Origin: DMER64 sp964554535 | GTDB taxonomy: Bacteria; Bacteroidota; Bacteroidia; Bacteroidales; UBA932 | DNA length: 64,000 nucleotides | Direction: 5' to 3' | Assembly: GCA_964554535.1 (NCBI GenBank) | Contig: CAZKPB010000012.1 | Coordinates: 10,520-74,519, forward strand | Shown: positions 45,823 to 54,532 of the stretch, piece after piece | How positions within the stretch are numbered: position 1 is the stretch's first letter | Layout of the letters: every line of letters starts with the position of its first letter | The notes under the pieces: generated by a model | What the model was told of the DNA's origin: nothing | The model's input: the letters and a program-made list of their open reading frames with translations, nothing else | Database searches by the model: none | Translations under genes and position numbers: made by a program

Positions 45823-46527
45823 TTATTTGCCTTTTAAAGAGGTTGATTTGCTTCCTAAAATGGGAGTGCAAAGGTAGGAAGTTTGTTTGATTTCACAAAT
45901 TTTTTTAGTGGTAAAGAAATCATCCCGTACTGCAGGGAATAACGAGGCAATGGAATACTCCTTAAACAGGTGCGGAGGAATGCGGCACAGGGCCGAGGCT
46001 TCCGCTATTTCCTGCGTCAGGTCGCCTCCCTTGAGGCAGAGGACGCACCCGTCTTTGGCCACGTAACGACGTATCCACGGCAGAAATTGCGCCAAGGTGG
46101 TGACGGCGCGCGACACAATGGTGTGGTAGCTCTCCGGGGGAAGGGACTCGGCCCGTGACACAACCGGGGTTACGTTGGTCAGCTGCAACTCGCTGCAGAT
46201 CTCGGTGACCACTTTGATTTTCTTACCAATGGAGTCGCACAGCGTGAAACGGGCCTGCGGGAAGAGGATGGCCAGCGGCACGCCGGGGAAACCGCCGCCG
46301 GTTCCCACATCCAGTATGCGGTGCCCGGGGGCAAAGGGGTCTCCATTTACAAAGGCAAGGGCCAGCGAGTGGAGCACGTGGTGCACGTACAGAGAATCAA
46401 TGTCTTTGCGGCTGATTACGTTGATGCAGGCGTTCCACTTTGCGTAGAGCGGTCCCAACAGGGCAAACTGCTCTTTCTGGGTGGGGGTCAGATGGGGAAA
46501 ACAGTCGTATACAAGTTGTGCGCCCAT
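45823..46527 (-). CDS. rsmG: 16S rRNA (guanine-527-N7) methyltransferase
   Basis: 234 aa. The SAM-binding motif ILDVGTGGGFPGVPLAILFP lies at about 72-91, with NVISRKDIDSLYVHHVLHSL before it and VSRAVTTLAQFLPW after it, as in RsmG/GidB. Loss of this methylation gives low-level streptomycin resistance in several bacteria. It starts 1 bp after the ECF sigma factor gene stops. Its last codons overlap the promoter that drives rpmH-PASTA-rluD. Confidence 0.95.
   Translation of the reverse strand: MGAQLVYDCFPHLTPTQKEQFALLGPLYAKWNACINVISRKDIDSLYVHHVLHSLALAFVNGDPFAPGHRILDVGTGGGFPGVPLAILFPQARFTLCDSIGKKIKVVTEICSELQLTNVTPVVSRAESLPPESYHTIVSRAVTTLAQFLPWIRRYVAKDGCVLCLKGGDLTQEIAEASALCRIPPHLFKEYSIASLFPAVRDDFFTTKKICEIKQTSYLCTPILGSKSTSLKGK
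45869..45899 (-). promoter_or_regulatory. Promoter of rpmH-PASTA-rluD inside the 3' end of rsmG (TTTG-N19-TACCTTTG)
   Basis: On the minus strand TTTG (45899-45896) and TACCTTTG (45876-45869) are 19 nt apart, an exact consensus match. Transcription should start near 45862, giving rpmH a leader of about 55 nt. The promoter lies within rsmG codons. Confidence 0.8.
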
Positions 46528-46528
46528 A

Positions 46529-47068
46529 TTATTCTTCTTCCAGGGAAATAATCTTGTTCAACTCGATTTTGGCGCGGTGCAGACGGGTTTTGACGGTGCC
46601 CACGGGAATCTGCAGTTTGGTGGCAATTTCTATATAGGCGTAATGTTGCATATAGCGCAGGAAGATGACCTCTCGGTACTCCGGCTTGAGCTGGTCAATG
46701 AGCGATTCCACGGTCTGCCGCTGCTGGTTGGCAATGAAGACTTCTTCCGGAGTCACGTCGGCCGTGTCCTGGGCTTCTTCCAGCCCTACAAAGTATTGCC
46801 GGTTCTTGCGGAAATAGTCAATGCACAAATTGTAGACTATGCTGTAGAGCCAGGTGGAAAAGGCAAATTTAGGGCTATAGTGCTTCAGGTTGCGGAATGC
46901 CTTGTCAAAACTCAGCAGCATAAGGTCTTCGGCCTCGGCCTGGTTGACAATTAGCTTGTTGATGAATGACTGCACGCGGTCTTTATGGCGTATCAGCAGG
47001 CGTGTGTAGGCTTCCTGCCGGTTTTGCAGGGCCAGTTCCACCAATGCTTTATCGTCTAAATTGTCCAT
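46529..47068 (-). CDS. ECF-type RNA polymerase sigma factor
   Basis: 179 aa from the ATG at 47068 (MDNLDDKALVELALQ). Region 2 (about 20-85) includes YTRLLIRHKDRVQSF, AEDLMLLSFDKAFRNL and the -10-recognition stretch FSTWLYSIVYNLCIDYFRK. Region 4 (about 118-175) includes LKPEYREVIFLRY and the helix-turn-helix IPVGTVKTRLHRAK. No anti-sigma factor is next to it, so its control is not evident. Its ATG overlaps the stop of the glycosyltransferase gene by one base (TAATG), indicating coupled translation. Confidence 0.93.
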   Translation of the reverse strand: MDNLDDKALVELALQNRQEAYTRLLIRHKDRVQSFINKLIVNQAEAEDLMLLSFDKAFRNLKHYSPKFAFSTWLYSIVYNLCIDYFRKNRQYFVGLEEAQDTADVTPEEVFIANQQRQTVESLIDQLKPEYREVIFLRYMQHYAYIEIATKLQIPVGTVKTRLHRAKIELNKIISLEEE

Positions 47069-48225
47069 TATTTTTTGCGTATAAAAGATGAGAGGAGCAA
47101 ATACCAATGAATGGCCGGGGCGCAGACATCCCACAGCGGAGCGCTGTACCAGAGGCGGATTTCACGCAGGTTCCTCCGGTATCCCGAGTAGTGAATGCAC
47201 AGCATGGTCCAGCGGAGCAGCAACACCGCGGTCAGCACGCCCAGAGAGGGAAGCAGGGTCAGGGAAAAGCCGTAGCGCAGCAGCAGGTATAGGGTGAATG
47301 CCCAGCAAAGGTAAAATAATCCCACAAGTGTCTTGTGTGCGGTCAAAAAAGCATAGCGCCAGCCCTTGATCAGCGAAAGGGTATGCATCTGGCGGCGGCG
47401 CCACTGGTTCCATTCTTGAGAGCGGATGCGGCGTATGGTCATGAGCGTACCCTGCGGGTGCGTGCAAACCGTAGTGTTGGCCGAGGTGATGATATGCCCC
47501 ATCAGGGCCTGTCCGTACAGATGACGGTCGGTGAGCCGGGAATCAAACCCGTGCACGTCAAAAAAAAGGCTTCGTTGAAATACGGCGGGCGAACCATTGC
47601 CCGCATAGGCCAGCCCCTTGCGGGCCATACTATAAAAGTGAAGGTCCTGTTCAAGCAGGTCGTTCCGGATAAAATGACTGCTGGAGCGATACGCGGCGTG
47701 TCCCAGCATAACCCGTGTGGCGGGCTTCTGAGGAAAACCTTCCATAAACGATTTGAGCCAGAACTTGCCCGTGGGCATGCAATCCGGGCGCATCAGCAGT
47801 ACATATTCCAGAGCGGCGGCCCTTATGCCCACTCCCAGCGCCATGGAACTGTCTTGTCCGAATTTGAGGTCAGCGTTGAGTTTTCTAATGACAAGATTGG
47901 GGTATTTCTGGGCCAGGGGGGCCATAAGAATATCGGTATCGTCTTCCGAATTTTTGTCTACCACCACCACTTCATACGGGGCGTCGTATTCTTGTTCCAG
48001 CAATAATGGCAAGAGTTGGGACAGCCGGTCGTATTCGTTGCGGACACAAAGCAGAATGGAAACAGGTTTGTATTCCGGAGTTCCTTGTGCCCGGCGTTTC
48101 TTTTTGGGGAAAGCCAGGCGGGTATAGGCCAGCATATACCATAACGTGGTGCATAAAAACAATCCGACACATGCCAGGCACCACAGTGGTTCGGAAAAAA
48201 TCGCAAAAAAATCAGTAAGGGTCAT
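47068..48225 (-). CDS. Membrane-associated family 2 glycosyltransferase with altered DxD motif
   Basis: 385 aa: an N-terminal helix (about 12-35), a GT-A domain (about 52-290) starting KPVSILLCVRNEYDRLSQLL with EVVVVDKNSEDDT, and C-terminal helices (about 290-350). In most relatives the sugar-nucleotide metal site reads DADC; here the equivalent stretch is LLMRPDCMP, so the first Asp is gone. EWNQWRRRQ (about 265) stands where processive enzymes have QxxRW. It probably transfers a sugar to a lipid or envelope acceptor, with uncertain activity. Next to polA (10 bp) and the sigma factor (1-bp overlap). Confidence 0.85.
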   Translation of the reverse strand: MTLTDFFAIFSEPLWCLACVGLFLCTTLWYMLAYTRLAFPKKKRRAQGTPEYKPVSILLCVRNEYDRLSQLLPLLLEQEYDAPYEVVVVDKNSEDDTDILMAPLAQKYPNLVIRKLNADLKFGQDSSMALGVGIRAAALEYVLLMRPDCMPTGKFWLKSFMEGFPQKPATRVMLGHAAYRSSSHFIRNDLLEQDLHFYSMARKGLAYAGNGSPAVFQRSLFFDVHGFDSRLTDRHLYGQALMGHIITSANTTVCTHPQGTLMTIRRIRSQEWNQWRRRQMHTLSLIKGWRYAFLTAHKTLVGLFYLCWAFTLYLLLRYGFSLTLLPSLGVLTAVLLLRWTMLCIHYSGYRRNLREIRLWYSAPLWDVCAPAIHWYLLLSSFIRKK

Positions 48226-48235
48226 TGTGTAAAAA

Positions 48236-50926
48236 TTAATGGGCTTCTAACCAGTTGTTGCCAAAAGCGGCTCCGACGGTAAGCGGCACGGAAAGTGATA
48301 CGGCGTGTTCCATACGGTCAATCACCAGTTGCTTCAGTTGTTCTTTTTCGGGCAGGTATACATCAAACACCAGTTCGTCGTGCACCTGAAGCAGCATCCG
48401 ACTGCGCAGGCCCAAACGCGTGATGTCTTCCTGTATGCGTACCATGGCAATTTTAATGATATCGGCCGCAGTGCCCTGTATGGGGGCGTTGATTGCGTTG
48501 CGCTCGGCCAGGGCGCGGACCGTGGCGTTGGAAGAGTTTATGTCGGGCGCGTAGCGCTTGCGGTGGAAAAGGGTTTCCACGTAGCCTTGCGTGCGGGCCT
48601 GCTCTATGATGTGGTCCAAGTAGGCTTTGACTTTGGGATACCCTGCATAGTAATCTTCAATCAACTGTTTGGACTCGGCCCGTGAAATACGCAATCGCGA
48701 GGCCAGTCCAAAAGCCGAGATGCCGTATAGAATGCCGAAGTTGGCGGTTTTGGCCCGGCTGCGTTGTTGGGGTGTCACCTCTTCCGGGGCACATTTGAAA
48801 ATTTTGGCGGCCGTGGCGGCGTGAATGTCCTGGCCCTTGTTGAACGCTTCAATAAAGTGATTGTCCCCGCTCATATGAGCCATAAGGCGCAACTCAATCT
48901 GCGAGTAGTCGGCACTGAAAAGGATGTAGTCGCTGTTGCGGGCCACAAAGGCTTTACGCAGTTCCCGACCCCGTTCTTCACGTATGGGAATGTTTTGCAG
49001 GTTGGGCTTCTGAGAACTCAGGCGGCCGGTAGCCGTTACGGTCTGGTTGTACGTGGTGTGCACCCGTCCGGTCTGCGGGTTGACCCATTCGGGGAAAGGA
49101 TCTATATAGGTACCCAGTAGTTTTTTGAGCGAGCGAAATTCCAGTATGAGCGGTACAATGGGGTGTTTGTCTATGAGTTCTGTCAGGGTTTCCTCGTCCG
49201 TGGAATACGCTTTTTTCCCTTTGCGGTTTTTGTCTATCTGCAATTTGTCAAACAGAATGACGCCCAACTGTTTGGGTGAGGATACGTTAAGGGCCGGGTC
49301 GGTGGCATAGTCGCGGACCTGCTGTTCTATCTGCTTGGCTTCTGCACGTAATAGGTCTCCGTAGGCTTTCAGCAGGTCAAGGTCCACGCGGATGCCTTCC
49401 TGCTCCATGCGGGCCAGCACTTCCATAAGAGGCATTTCCACTTGCAGGTATAGTTTTTCCATTCCCTCTTGTTCCAGACATTTTTGCAGCACGGGACGCA
49501 ATCTGAGGGAAATGCGGGCTTCTTCAAAATGAGGTAGCAGGGCTGTCAGCAGGGTCGGGGCGGTAGCCTGGGCTTCCGAGTCAAACAGGGAGGGCTCTTT
49601 CCTATCGGCCCCGGGAGCCATATAGTTGAGGTACTGGAAAGCCAGCGCCTCCGGCGTGTGGCCACGTTCCGGATTGAGCAGGTAATGCATCAGGGCGGCG
49701 TCCCACAGAGGGCCTTTGAGTGTTATCTGCTGTTTAAAAAGAATCAGTATCAAATCCTTGAGGTTGAAACCGCATTTGCTTATTTGAGAGTCTTCCAGCA
49801 GAGATTTCCATACGGTGGGGACACCACTGTAGAGCGAGTCTTCTACCTTGACGGCCAGTAGGTTATGTGATGGAAGGTAGCTCAGGCCCATAGTACCGGT
49901 GCGGTGGGCGGCTGCGGCTACAGCGTCCGGGACAGAGACGTCGGTGATTTCAGTAAAGCGGGTGATGGGGGCAAAAACGGGGGCTTCTTCCGGATAAAGT
50001 GGACAGGCGGCCGGCGTACCGCATTTGAAAAGTTCTTCCAACCGGGGCAACATACGCATAAGCGACTGGAATTCATATTCTTTGAACAATTCTTTGAGCG
50101 CATCCAGGTTGGCACACTGCACGCGGCAGTCCTCGGGATTCCACGGCAGGTCCAGCGACGTGCGGATGGTCACCAGATCTTTGGACAACAGCAATTGTTC
50201 CCTGCCTTCCGTAAAGCGCTCACGCATTTTGACAGAGAGCAGGTTGAGGTGTTCCAGAATGTTCTCTACCGACCCAAACTGGCCCACCAGTTTTTTGGCT
50301 CCCACTTCTCCCACGCCGCGCACTCCCGGCACGTTGTCAGACGAGTCTCCCCAAATGGCCAGAATATCAATGACCTGTTTGGGCTCGTGAATCTCGTAGC
50401 GGCGGCATATGTCGTTGACATCCAGAATGTCCCAGCCTTCTCCCTGGGAGTGGGGCTTGTACATTTTGACGTTGGGGGTAACCAATTGTCCGTAATCTTT
50501 GTCGGGGGTCACCATATATACTTCAAAACCGTCTTCCTCGGCCCGTTTGGACAGGGTGCCTATGACGTCGTCGGCTTCCACGGCTTGCATAATGATAATG
50601 GGAATACCGCAGGCGGTAAGTATCTGCTGAATTACGGGTATGGAGTCTTTGATTACTTGCGGGGTGGGAGGGCGGTTGGCCTTGTAGACCGGATACATGG
50701 TGTGGCGGAAATTTTTGCCGCCGGGGTCAAAGGCCACAAACAGGTGTGAGGGCCGTTCTTTGAGCAACAAGTCAAACAGTGACTTGCAGAATCCGAATAT
50801 GGTCCCGGTGTCTACTCCCTTTGAGTTGGATACGGGCCGATTGATAAACGCGTAATAGGCGCGATAGACCAGCGCGTGGCCGTCTATCATGAAGATGCGA
50901 TTCCGGGCTTGGGTGTCTGCGTTCAT
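48236..50926 (-). CDS. polA: DNA polymerase I with degenerate proofreading domain
   Basis: 896 aa from the ATG at 50926, which overlaps the queD stop (TAATG). The 5'-nuclease domain (about 10-280) is intact: FMIDGHALVYRAYYAF, FDPGGKNFRHTMYPVYKANR, AVEADDVIGTL. Polymerase motifs are intact: SADYSQIELRLMAHMSGD, RSRAKTANFGILYG, LLQVHDELVFD. The 3'-5' exonuclease region (about 300-470) lacks the catalytic acids: the DTE position reads TMGLSYLP, NLKYD reads NLKDL, and the late EDADVT region reads EEARIS. Proofreading is therefore probably absent, as in Taq polymerase. Confidence 0.95.
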   Translation of the reverse strand: MNADTQARNRIFMIDGHALVYRAYYAFINRPVSNSKGVDTGTIFGFCKSLFDLLLKERPSHLFVAFDPGGKNFRHTMYPVYKANRPPTPQVIKDSIPVIQQILTACGIPIIIMQAVEADDVIGTLSKRAEEDGFEVYMVTPDKDYGQLVTPNVKMYKPHSQGEGWDILDVNDICRRYEIHEPKQVIDILAIWGDSSDNVPGVRGVGEVGAKKLVGQFGSVENILEHLNLLSVKMRERFTEGREQLLLSKDLVTIRTSLDLPWNPEDCRVQCANLDALKELFKEYEFQSLMRMLPRLEELFKCGTPAACPLYPEEAPVFAPITRFTEITDVSVPDAVAAAAHRTGTMGLSYLPSHNLLAVKVEDSLYSGVPTVWKSLLEDSQISKCGFNLKDLILILFKQQITLKGPLWDAALMHYLLNPERGHTPEALAFQYLNYMAPGADRKEPSLFDSEAQATAPTLLTALLPHFEEARISLRLRPVLQKCLEQEGMEKLYLQVEMPLMEVLARMEQEGIRVDLDLLKAYGDLLRAEAKQIEQQVRDYATDPALNVSSPKQLGVILFDKLQIDKNRKGKKAYSTDEETLTELIDKHPIVPLILEFRSLKKLLGTYIDPFPEWVNPQTGRVHTTYNQTVTATGRLSSQKPNLQNIPIREERGRELRKAFVARNSDYILFSADYSQIELRLMAHMSGDNHFIEAFNKGQDIHAATAAKIFKCAPEEVTPQQRSRAKTANFGILYGISAFGLASRLRISRAESKQLIEDYYAGYPKVKAYLDHIIEQARTQGYVETLFHRKRYAPDINSSNATVRALAERNAINAPIQGTAADIIKIAMVRIQEDITRLGLRSRMLLQVHDELVFDVYLPEKEQLKQLVIDRMEHAVSLSVPLTVGAAFGNNWLEAH

Positions 50927-51354
50927 TATCTGATCCATTCGGCGTAAGAGGTGGGCGTTTCGTACAGGCGGACGCTGTACAGGCTGTCTGCGGGCAATAC
51001 GGGAGCCAGAATGCTGGCTATGTAACACACCAGTTGTTCGCAAGTGGGTTGGAAGTCCAAGATACAGACGTTGTCGTATGTTTGGGCCAGTTCTTGCGCC
51101 AGCGGGGCATCTTTGCGCAACAGCAACGCGTGGTCAAAACGGTCCAGAATATGCTTCTGCACCAGGGCCTTCAAGTCGGTGAAATCCAGAATCATTCCGT
51201 TTTTGGGGTCCTCTTCGCGCGAGGAGGGGGTACCGGTAAGGGTTATGAGCAGTTTGTAGGAGTGGCCGTGGATATGGCGGCACTTTCCGTTATATCCCAT
51301 TAGGGCGTGAGCGCCTTCAAAACGGAATACTTTGGTTATACGTAGCCCTGACAT
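50926..51354 (-). CDS. queD: 6-carboxy-tetrahydropterin synthase (QueD/PTPS family)
   Basis: 142 aa. GKCRHIHGHSYKLLITL carries the catalytic Cys and two zinc histidines; the third zinc His is in FEGAHALMGYN. MILDFTDLKALVQ and the late YETPTSYAEW complete the family pattern. It converts dihydroneopterin triphosphate to 6-carboxy-tetrahydropterin for queuosine synthesis. Its TAA shares a base with the polA ATG. A -7 box TACATTTG lies 26 nt upstream of its start. Confidence 0.93.
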   Translation of the reverse strand: MSGLRITKVFRFEGAHALMGYNGKCRHIHGHSYKLLITLTGTPSSREEDPKNGMILDFTDLKALVQKHILDRFDHALLLRKDAPLAQELAQTYDNVCILDFQPTCEQLVCYIASILAPVLPADSLYSVRLYETPTSYAEWIR

Positions 51355-51380
51355 GTTTTGCGATGTATTTTATTAATCTA

Positions 51381-51388
51381 CAAATGTA
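51381..51388 (-). promoter_or_regulatory. -7 element TACATTTG for the queD-polA run
   Basis: The minus strand reads TACATTTG 26 nt before the queD ATG at 51354. The -33 region has no clear TTTG. It is probably the main promoter of the run queD-polA-GT2-sigma-rsmG. Confidence 0.55.
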
Positions 51389-51466
51389 ACAAAAATCCAC
51401 CGTTGTCGTTTAAAAGTTATAAACTGTGCTTATTCCAGAATCGTTTGCTAAATATTCAGCATTTAT

Positions 51467-51498
51467 TTTGCAAGAATCGTTAAGAAATGTTAGGTTTG
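51467..51498 (+). promoter_or_regulatory. Promoter of the aminotransferase gene (TTTG-N20-TAGGTTTG)
   Basis: TTTG at 51467-51470 and TAGGTTTG at 51491-51498, 20 nt apart, fit the Bacteroidota consensus. The expected start lies near 51504, about 16 nt before the ATG at 51520. Confidence 0.8.
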
Positions 51499-51519
51499 CG
51501 GTGTAAAAACATTACAAAC

Positions 51520-52728
51520 ATGAATCACGAATATTTGAATTCAATTGTATCTGAGAACGCTAAACATATGAAGCGTTCTGCCATCAGAGATTTGCTCAAG
51601 ATGGTGAACCGCAAGGACGTCATTTCTTTTGGCGGCGGTTTTCCGGATCCTAATGCATTTCCTATAGAAGATCTTAAAGATATTGTGGCCGAAGTTTTGA
51701 ATGAAAACGCCGCTAAAGCGCTCCAGTACGGAGAAACCTTGGGTGTAAAGGCATTGCGTGAAGCGCTGGCCGCCCGTTACCGCGCCCAGGGTCTTGATGT
51801 TACCTATGAGAACTTCATTATCAGCACTTCTTCTCAGCAGGCATTGGATATGGTGTCCAACCTGCTGTTGAACCCCGGAGATACCGTTATCTGCGGTCTT
51901 CCTTCCTATCTGGGTGCCTTGCAGGCATTCTACGCGCATCAGGCCAGCCCTGTGGGCGTGCCTCGTGATGAGGAATTGCGTTCGGTGGTCGGTGCCTTGG
52001 TGGCTGCCGGGAAAAAGCCCAAATTCATCTATGCCATTCCGGATTTCCAAAACCCGTCCGGCGTGACAATGGATATGGCAAAACGCCTGAACGTGTTGGA
52101 GGTGGCCAAACAGTATGATTTGATTATCATAGAAGATACCCCGTACCGGGAAGTTCGCTTCAGCGGGGAACCCATGCCGTTGATTTATTCCATGGACAAG
52201 GACGAACGCACGGTGTTGCTGGGTACATTTTCCAAGACTTTTGTCCCCGGCTTCCGCTTGGGTTGGGTTATGGCACCCAAGCCGTTCATAGACCGTCTGG
52301 AAGTGGTGAAACAGTCCGTAGACCTGTGCGCTCCCGTATTTGACCAGTACATTGCCGCCAAATATATGGAACGGGGACTGTTTGACAAGAACGTGGAGAA
52401 AATAAAAGCCAATTACCATCACAAGAAGGACAATATGATTGCCGCTTTTGAAAAATATATGCCGGAAGGAGTTACCTGGACCAATCCCGAAGGCGGCCTG
52501 TTCTTGTTTGTAACTTTGCCGGAAGGCTATGACGCTACCGAGCTGTTCAAACTGGCTATAGAAGAAGACGTGGCTTTTGTGATTGGCGAGGCGTTCCACT
52601 GCGACGGGTCCGGAAAGAACACCCTGCGCATCAACTTCTCCTTTACTGAAGAGAGCCTTGCCACGGAAGGCGTACGCCGTCTGGCTTCCGCTATCAGAAA
52701 AATGATGGAAATGAAAAAGAACGTTTAG
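51520..52728 (+). CDS. Fold-type I PLP-dependent aminotransferase (2-aminoadipate/aromatic type)
   Basis: 402 aa from the ATG at 51520; an earlier in-frame start at 51487 would overlap the promoter. PLP-binding marks are STSSQQALDMVSNLL (about 108), PDFQNPSGVTM (about 175), EDTPYREVRFSG (about 202) and the Schiff-base lysine in LGTFSKTFVPGFRLGW (about 236). The sequence resembles the MocR-less LysN/2-aminoadipate and aromatic aminotransferase group; the exact amino acid cannot be fixed. Single gene with its own promoter and a shared terminator downstream. Confidence 0.92.
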   Translation: MNHEYLNSIVSENAKHMKRSAIRDLLKMVNRKDVISFGGGFPDPNAFPIEDLKDIVAEVLNENAAKALQYGETLGVKALREALAARYRAQGLDVTYENFIISTSSQQALDMVSNLLLNPGDTVICGLPSYLGALQAFYAHQASPVGVPRDEELRSVVGALVAAGKKPKFIYAIPDFQNPSGVTMDMAKRLNVLEVAKQYDLIIIEDTPYREVRFSGEPMPLIYSMDKDERTVLLGTFSKTFVPGFRLGWVMAPKPFIDRLEVVKQSVDLCAPVFDQYIAAKYMERGLFDKNVEKIKANYHHKKDNMIAAFEKYMPEGVTWTNPEGGLFLFVTLPEGYDATELFKLAIEEDVAFVIGEAFHCDGSGKNTLRINFSFTEESLATEGVRRLASAIRKMMEMKKNV

Positions 52729-52768
52729 GCGGTTGCCTAAGTCGTATCTCTCCAATATTTGATGTTTT

Positions 52769-52798
52769 CCCCGGCCGTGAGGTCGGGGTTTTCTTTTT
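52769..52798. terminator. Rho-independent terminator between aminotransferase and ABC ATPase genes
   Basis: CCCCGGCC, loop GTGA, GGTCGGGG (52769-52788) followed by TTTTCTTTTT. It serves the plus-strand aminotransferase; the stem lies just beyond the end of the convergent ABC ATPase gene and may act for that direction too. Confidence 0.85.
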
Positions 52799-53468
52799 AC
52801 AGGCGTTCCAATGAAGCCAGGACGCCCTGCCGTTCCAGCGCGGCGGGCGTGCCCGTATGGAAGGTGCGGTCGGCGCAGAGTACCCAGAGTTGGTGACAGT
52901 GGCGGCAGGCCAGCGAAAGATCGTGTGTGGAAAGGATAATGATTTTGCCGTCTTCATTGGCCAGCTGTTGCAACAAAAGCCCGGTGGCGTGCTTGTTGGC
53001 TATGTCCAGAAAGGCGGTGGGCTCGTCCAGCAGGATGGCCGGCGTGTGTTGTACCAGAGCTCTTGCTATGGCGGCCCGCTGGAATTCCCCGTCGGACAGC
53101 GTGCTACAGTCTCTGGCGGCCAGATGCGTGATGCCGGTGCGCCGGAGGACGGCGGCAATATCTTCTTTTCCCTGTGCATCTTCAATGCCCAGCCAGTTGG
53201 TGTAGCGGTACCGCCCGGTGGCCACCATATCTTCCACCCGCAGCAGCGGGACGCGAACGGCCTGTGAGGGAACAAACGCACAGCGAGGCATTTCAAGGAC
53301 GCCGGCCTTAGGAGGCAGCAACCCCGCCAGAGTACGTAGCAGGGTGGATTTTCCAATCCCGTTGGGTCCCAGCAGCCCCACCAGTGTACCGGTTTCCACG
53401 CTGGCGCTCAAGTGTGTAAACAAGGCCTGATTCCTTGCATAGCCAATGGCCAGGTCTTCCATTTTCAT
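52797..53468 (-). CDS. ABC importer ATP-binding protein (FecE/BtuD type)
   Basis: 223 aa. Walker A LLGPNGIGKSTLLRTL (about 33-48), signature LSDGEFQRAAIARAL (about 133-147), Walker B AILLDEPTAFLD (about 152-163) and the H-loop STHDLSLA. It powers uptake of iron-siderophore, haem or cobalamin with the permease upstream; its ATG overlaps the permease stop (ATGA at 53465-53468). Long upstream open frame is only the permease read in another frame. No substrate-binding protein or TonB receptor gene is adjacent. Confidence 0.92.
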   Translation of the reverse strand: MKMEDLAIGYARNQALFTHLSASVETGTLVGLLGPNGIGKSTLLRTLAGLLPPKAGVLEMPRCAFVPSQAVRVPLLRVEDMVATGRYRYTNWLGIEDAQGKEDIAAVLRRTGITHLAARDCSTLSDGEFQRAAIARALVQHTPAILLDEPTAFLDIANKHATGLLLQQLANEDGKIIILSTHDLSLACRHCHQLWVLCADRTFHTGTPAALERQGVLASLERL

Positions 53469-54481
53469 AGCTGCAGGTTCCGGTTTTTGAGCAGTACATA
53501 GATAATGACCGGTACCCCCAGCAGGGCGGCCACGGTATTGATGGGCAACACGCTGGTGGTGCCGGGGAGTTGGGATACGGTATCGGCCAGAAGCATCAGC
53601 GCGGCTCCGGCCAGGGCGGAAAGCGGCAGCAGGCTCCGGTGGTTGGCGTTGCCGGTGCTCATCCGCACAATATGCGGTACGGCAATGCCAATAAAACCTA
53701 TGGGACCGCAAAAAGCGGTGATGCTGCCCGCCAGAAGTGTGGTTGACACAAAGATGCGGTTGCGTATACGTTTGGGTTTGAGTCCCAATGAGCGCGCGTA
53801 GGACGAACCCATTAGCAATACGTTGAGGTCTTTGATGTTGTAAAACGCCAGTCCCAACCCGGCAACGCACAGGGCCGCCATAAGGACCAGACGGCTGCCC
53901 GTCACGTTGGTGAAACTGCCCATTGTCCATAAAACATACACCTTAAGTGCCTGAGCATTAGAAAAATATTGCATTAGGCCAATGAGGGCACTGCCGGCCG
54001 AGCCAATCATCACGCCTAATACCAGAATGGAAAGGTTGCTGCGCATGCGTTGGGCGCCGGCCATCACCAGTAGCGTAACTGCCAGGGCGCCCAGCAGGGC
54101 TCCGGCCGCCATTCCCATATCAGATAAAGCGGACCCCGCAAGACCGCCCCCCATGACAGAGAGGGCAACCCCCAGTCCGGCGCCCGAACTGATTCCCAAC
54201 ACGTAAGGGTCGGCCAGCGGGTTGCGGAACAGCGTCTGCATCTGCACCCCGCAGACAGACAAGGCCGCCCCGGCAAGCAGGGCTGTGCAGGCTTTAGGAA
54301 GGCGGAACGTCCATACAATCTGCCTCACATAAGCCGGCACCTCATGGGCCGAGACCCCTCCCCATAAGGCCTTCCAAACCTGTACAAAAGGCAGGCTGAC
54401 CGAGCCCAAAAAAATATCTGTGGCCAGAAATGTCAGAAAGACAAACAGAAAGAAGTACAGGGTCAGTTTTAAACGTTTCAT
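53465..54481 (-). CDS. FecCD-family ABC importer permease
   Basis: 338 aa from the ATG at 54481. About ten hydrophobic helices, with RLPKACTALLAGAALSVCG and NPLADPYVLGISSGAGLG early and GPIGFIGIAVPHIVRM late, the classical FecCD/BtuC blocks. It forms the membrane channel for iron-siderophore, haem or vitamin B12 import with the ATPase encoded downstream. Its promoter is back to back with that of the M23/LysM gene. Confidence 0.93.
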   Translation of the reverse strand: MKRLKLTLYFFLFVFLTFLATDIFLGSVSLPFVQVWKALWGGVSAHEVPAYVRQIVWTFRLPKACTALLAGAALSVCGVQMQTLFRNPLADPYVLGISSGAGLGVALSVMGGGLAGSALSDMGMAAGALLGALAVTLLVMAGAQRMRSNLSILVLGVMIGSAGSALIGLMQYFSNAQALKVYVLWTMGSFTNVTGSRLVLMAALCVAGLGLAFYNIKDLNVLLMGSSYARSLGLKPKRIRNRIFVSTTLLAGSITAFCGPIGFIGIAVPHIVRMSTGNANHRSLLPLSALAGAALMLLADTVSQLPGTTSVLPINTVAALLGVPVIIYVLLKNRNLQL

Positions 54482-54499
54482 AACTTTGGGCGTCAAAAG

Positions 54500-54507
54500 C
54501 AAAATTA
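54500..54507 (-). promoter_or_regulatory. -7 element TAATTTTG for the FecCD-type importer
   Basis: The minus strand reads TAATTTTGC, ending 18 nt before the ATG at 54481. It lies 12 bp from the divergent TACCTTTG box of the M23/LysM gene, so the two promoters nearly touch. Confidence 0.5.
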
Positions 54508-54518
54508 CAAAAATAAAT

Positions 54519-54526
54519 TACCTTTG
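54519..54526 (+). promoter_or_regulatory. -7 element TACCTTTG abutting the M23/LysM gene start
   Basis: TACCTTTG ends 6 nt before the ATG at 54533, so transcription should begin at or next to the start codon. No -33 box at the standard distance is visible. Confidence 0.55.
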
Positions 54527-54532
54527 TATGTC

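Noticed and set aside
50927..51043. N-terminal extension of polA
   Set aside because: The extra residues are queD read in another frame; the ATG at 50926 overlaps the queD stop and begins the family homology.
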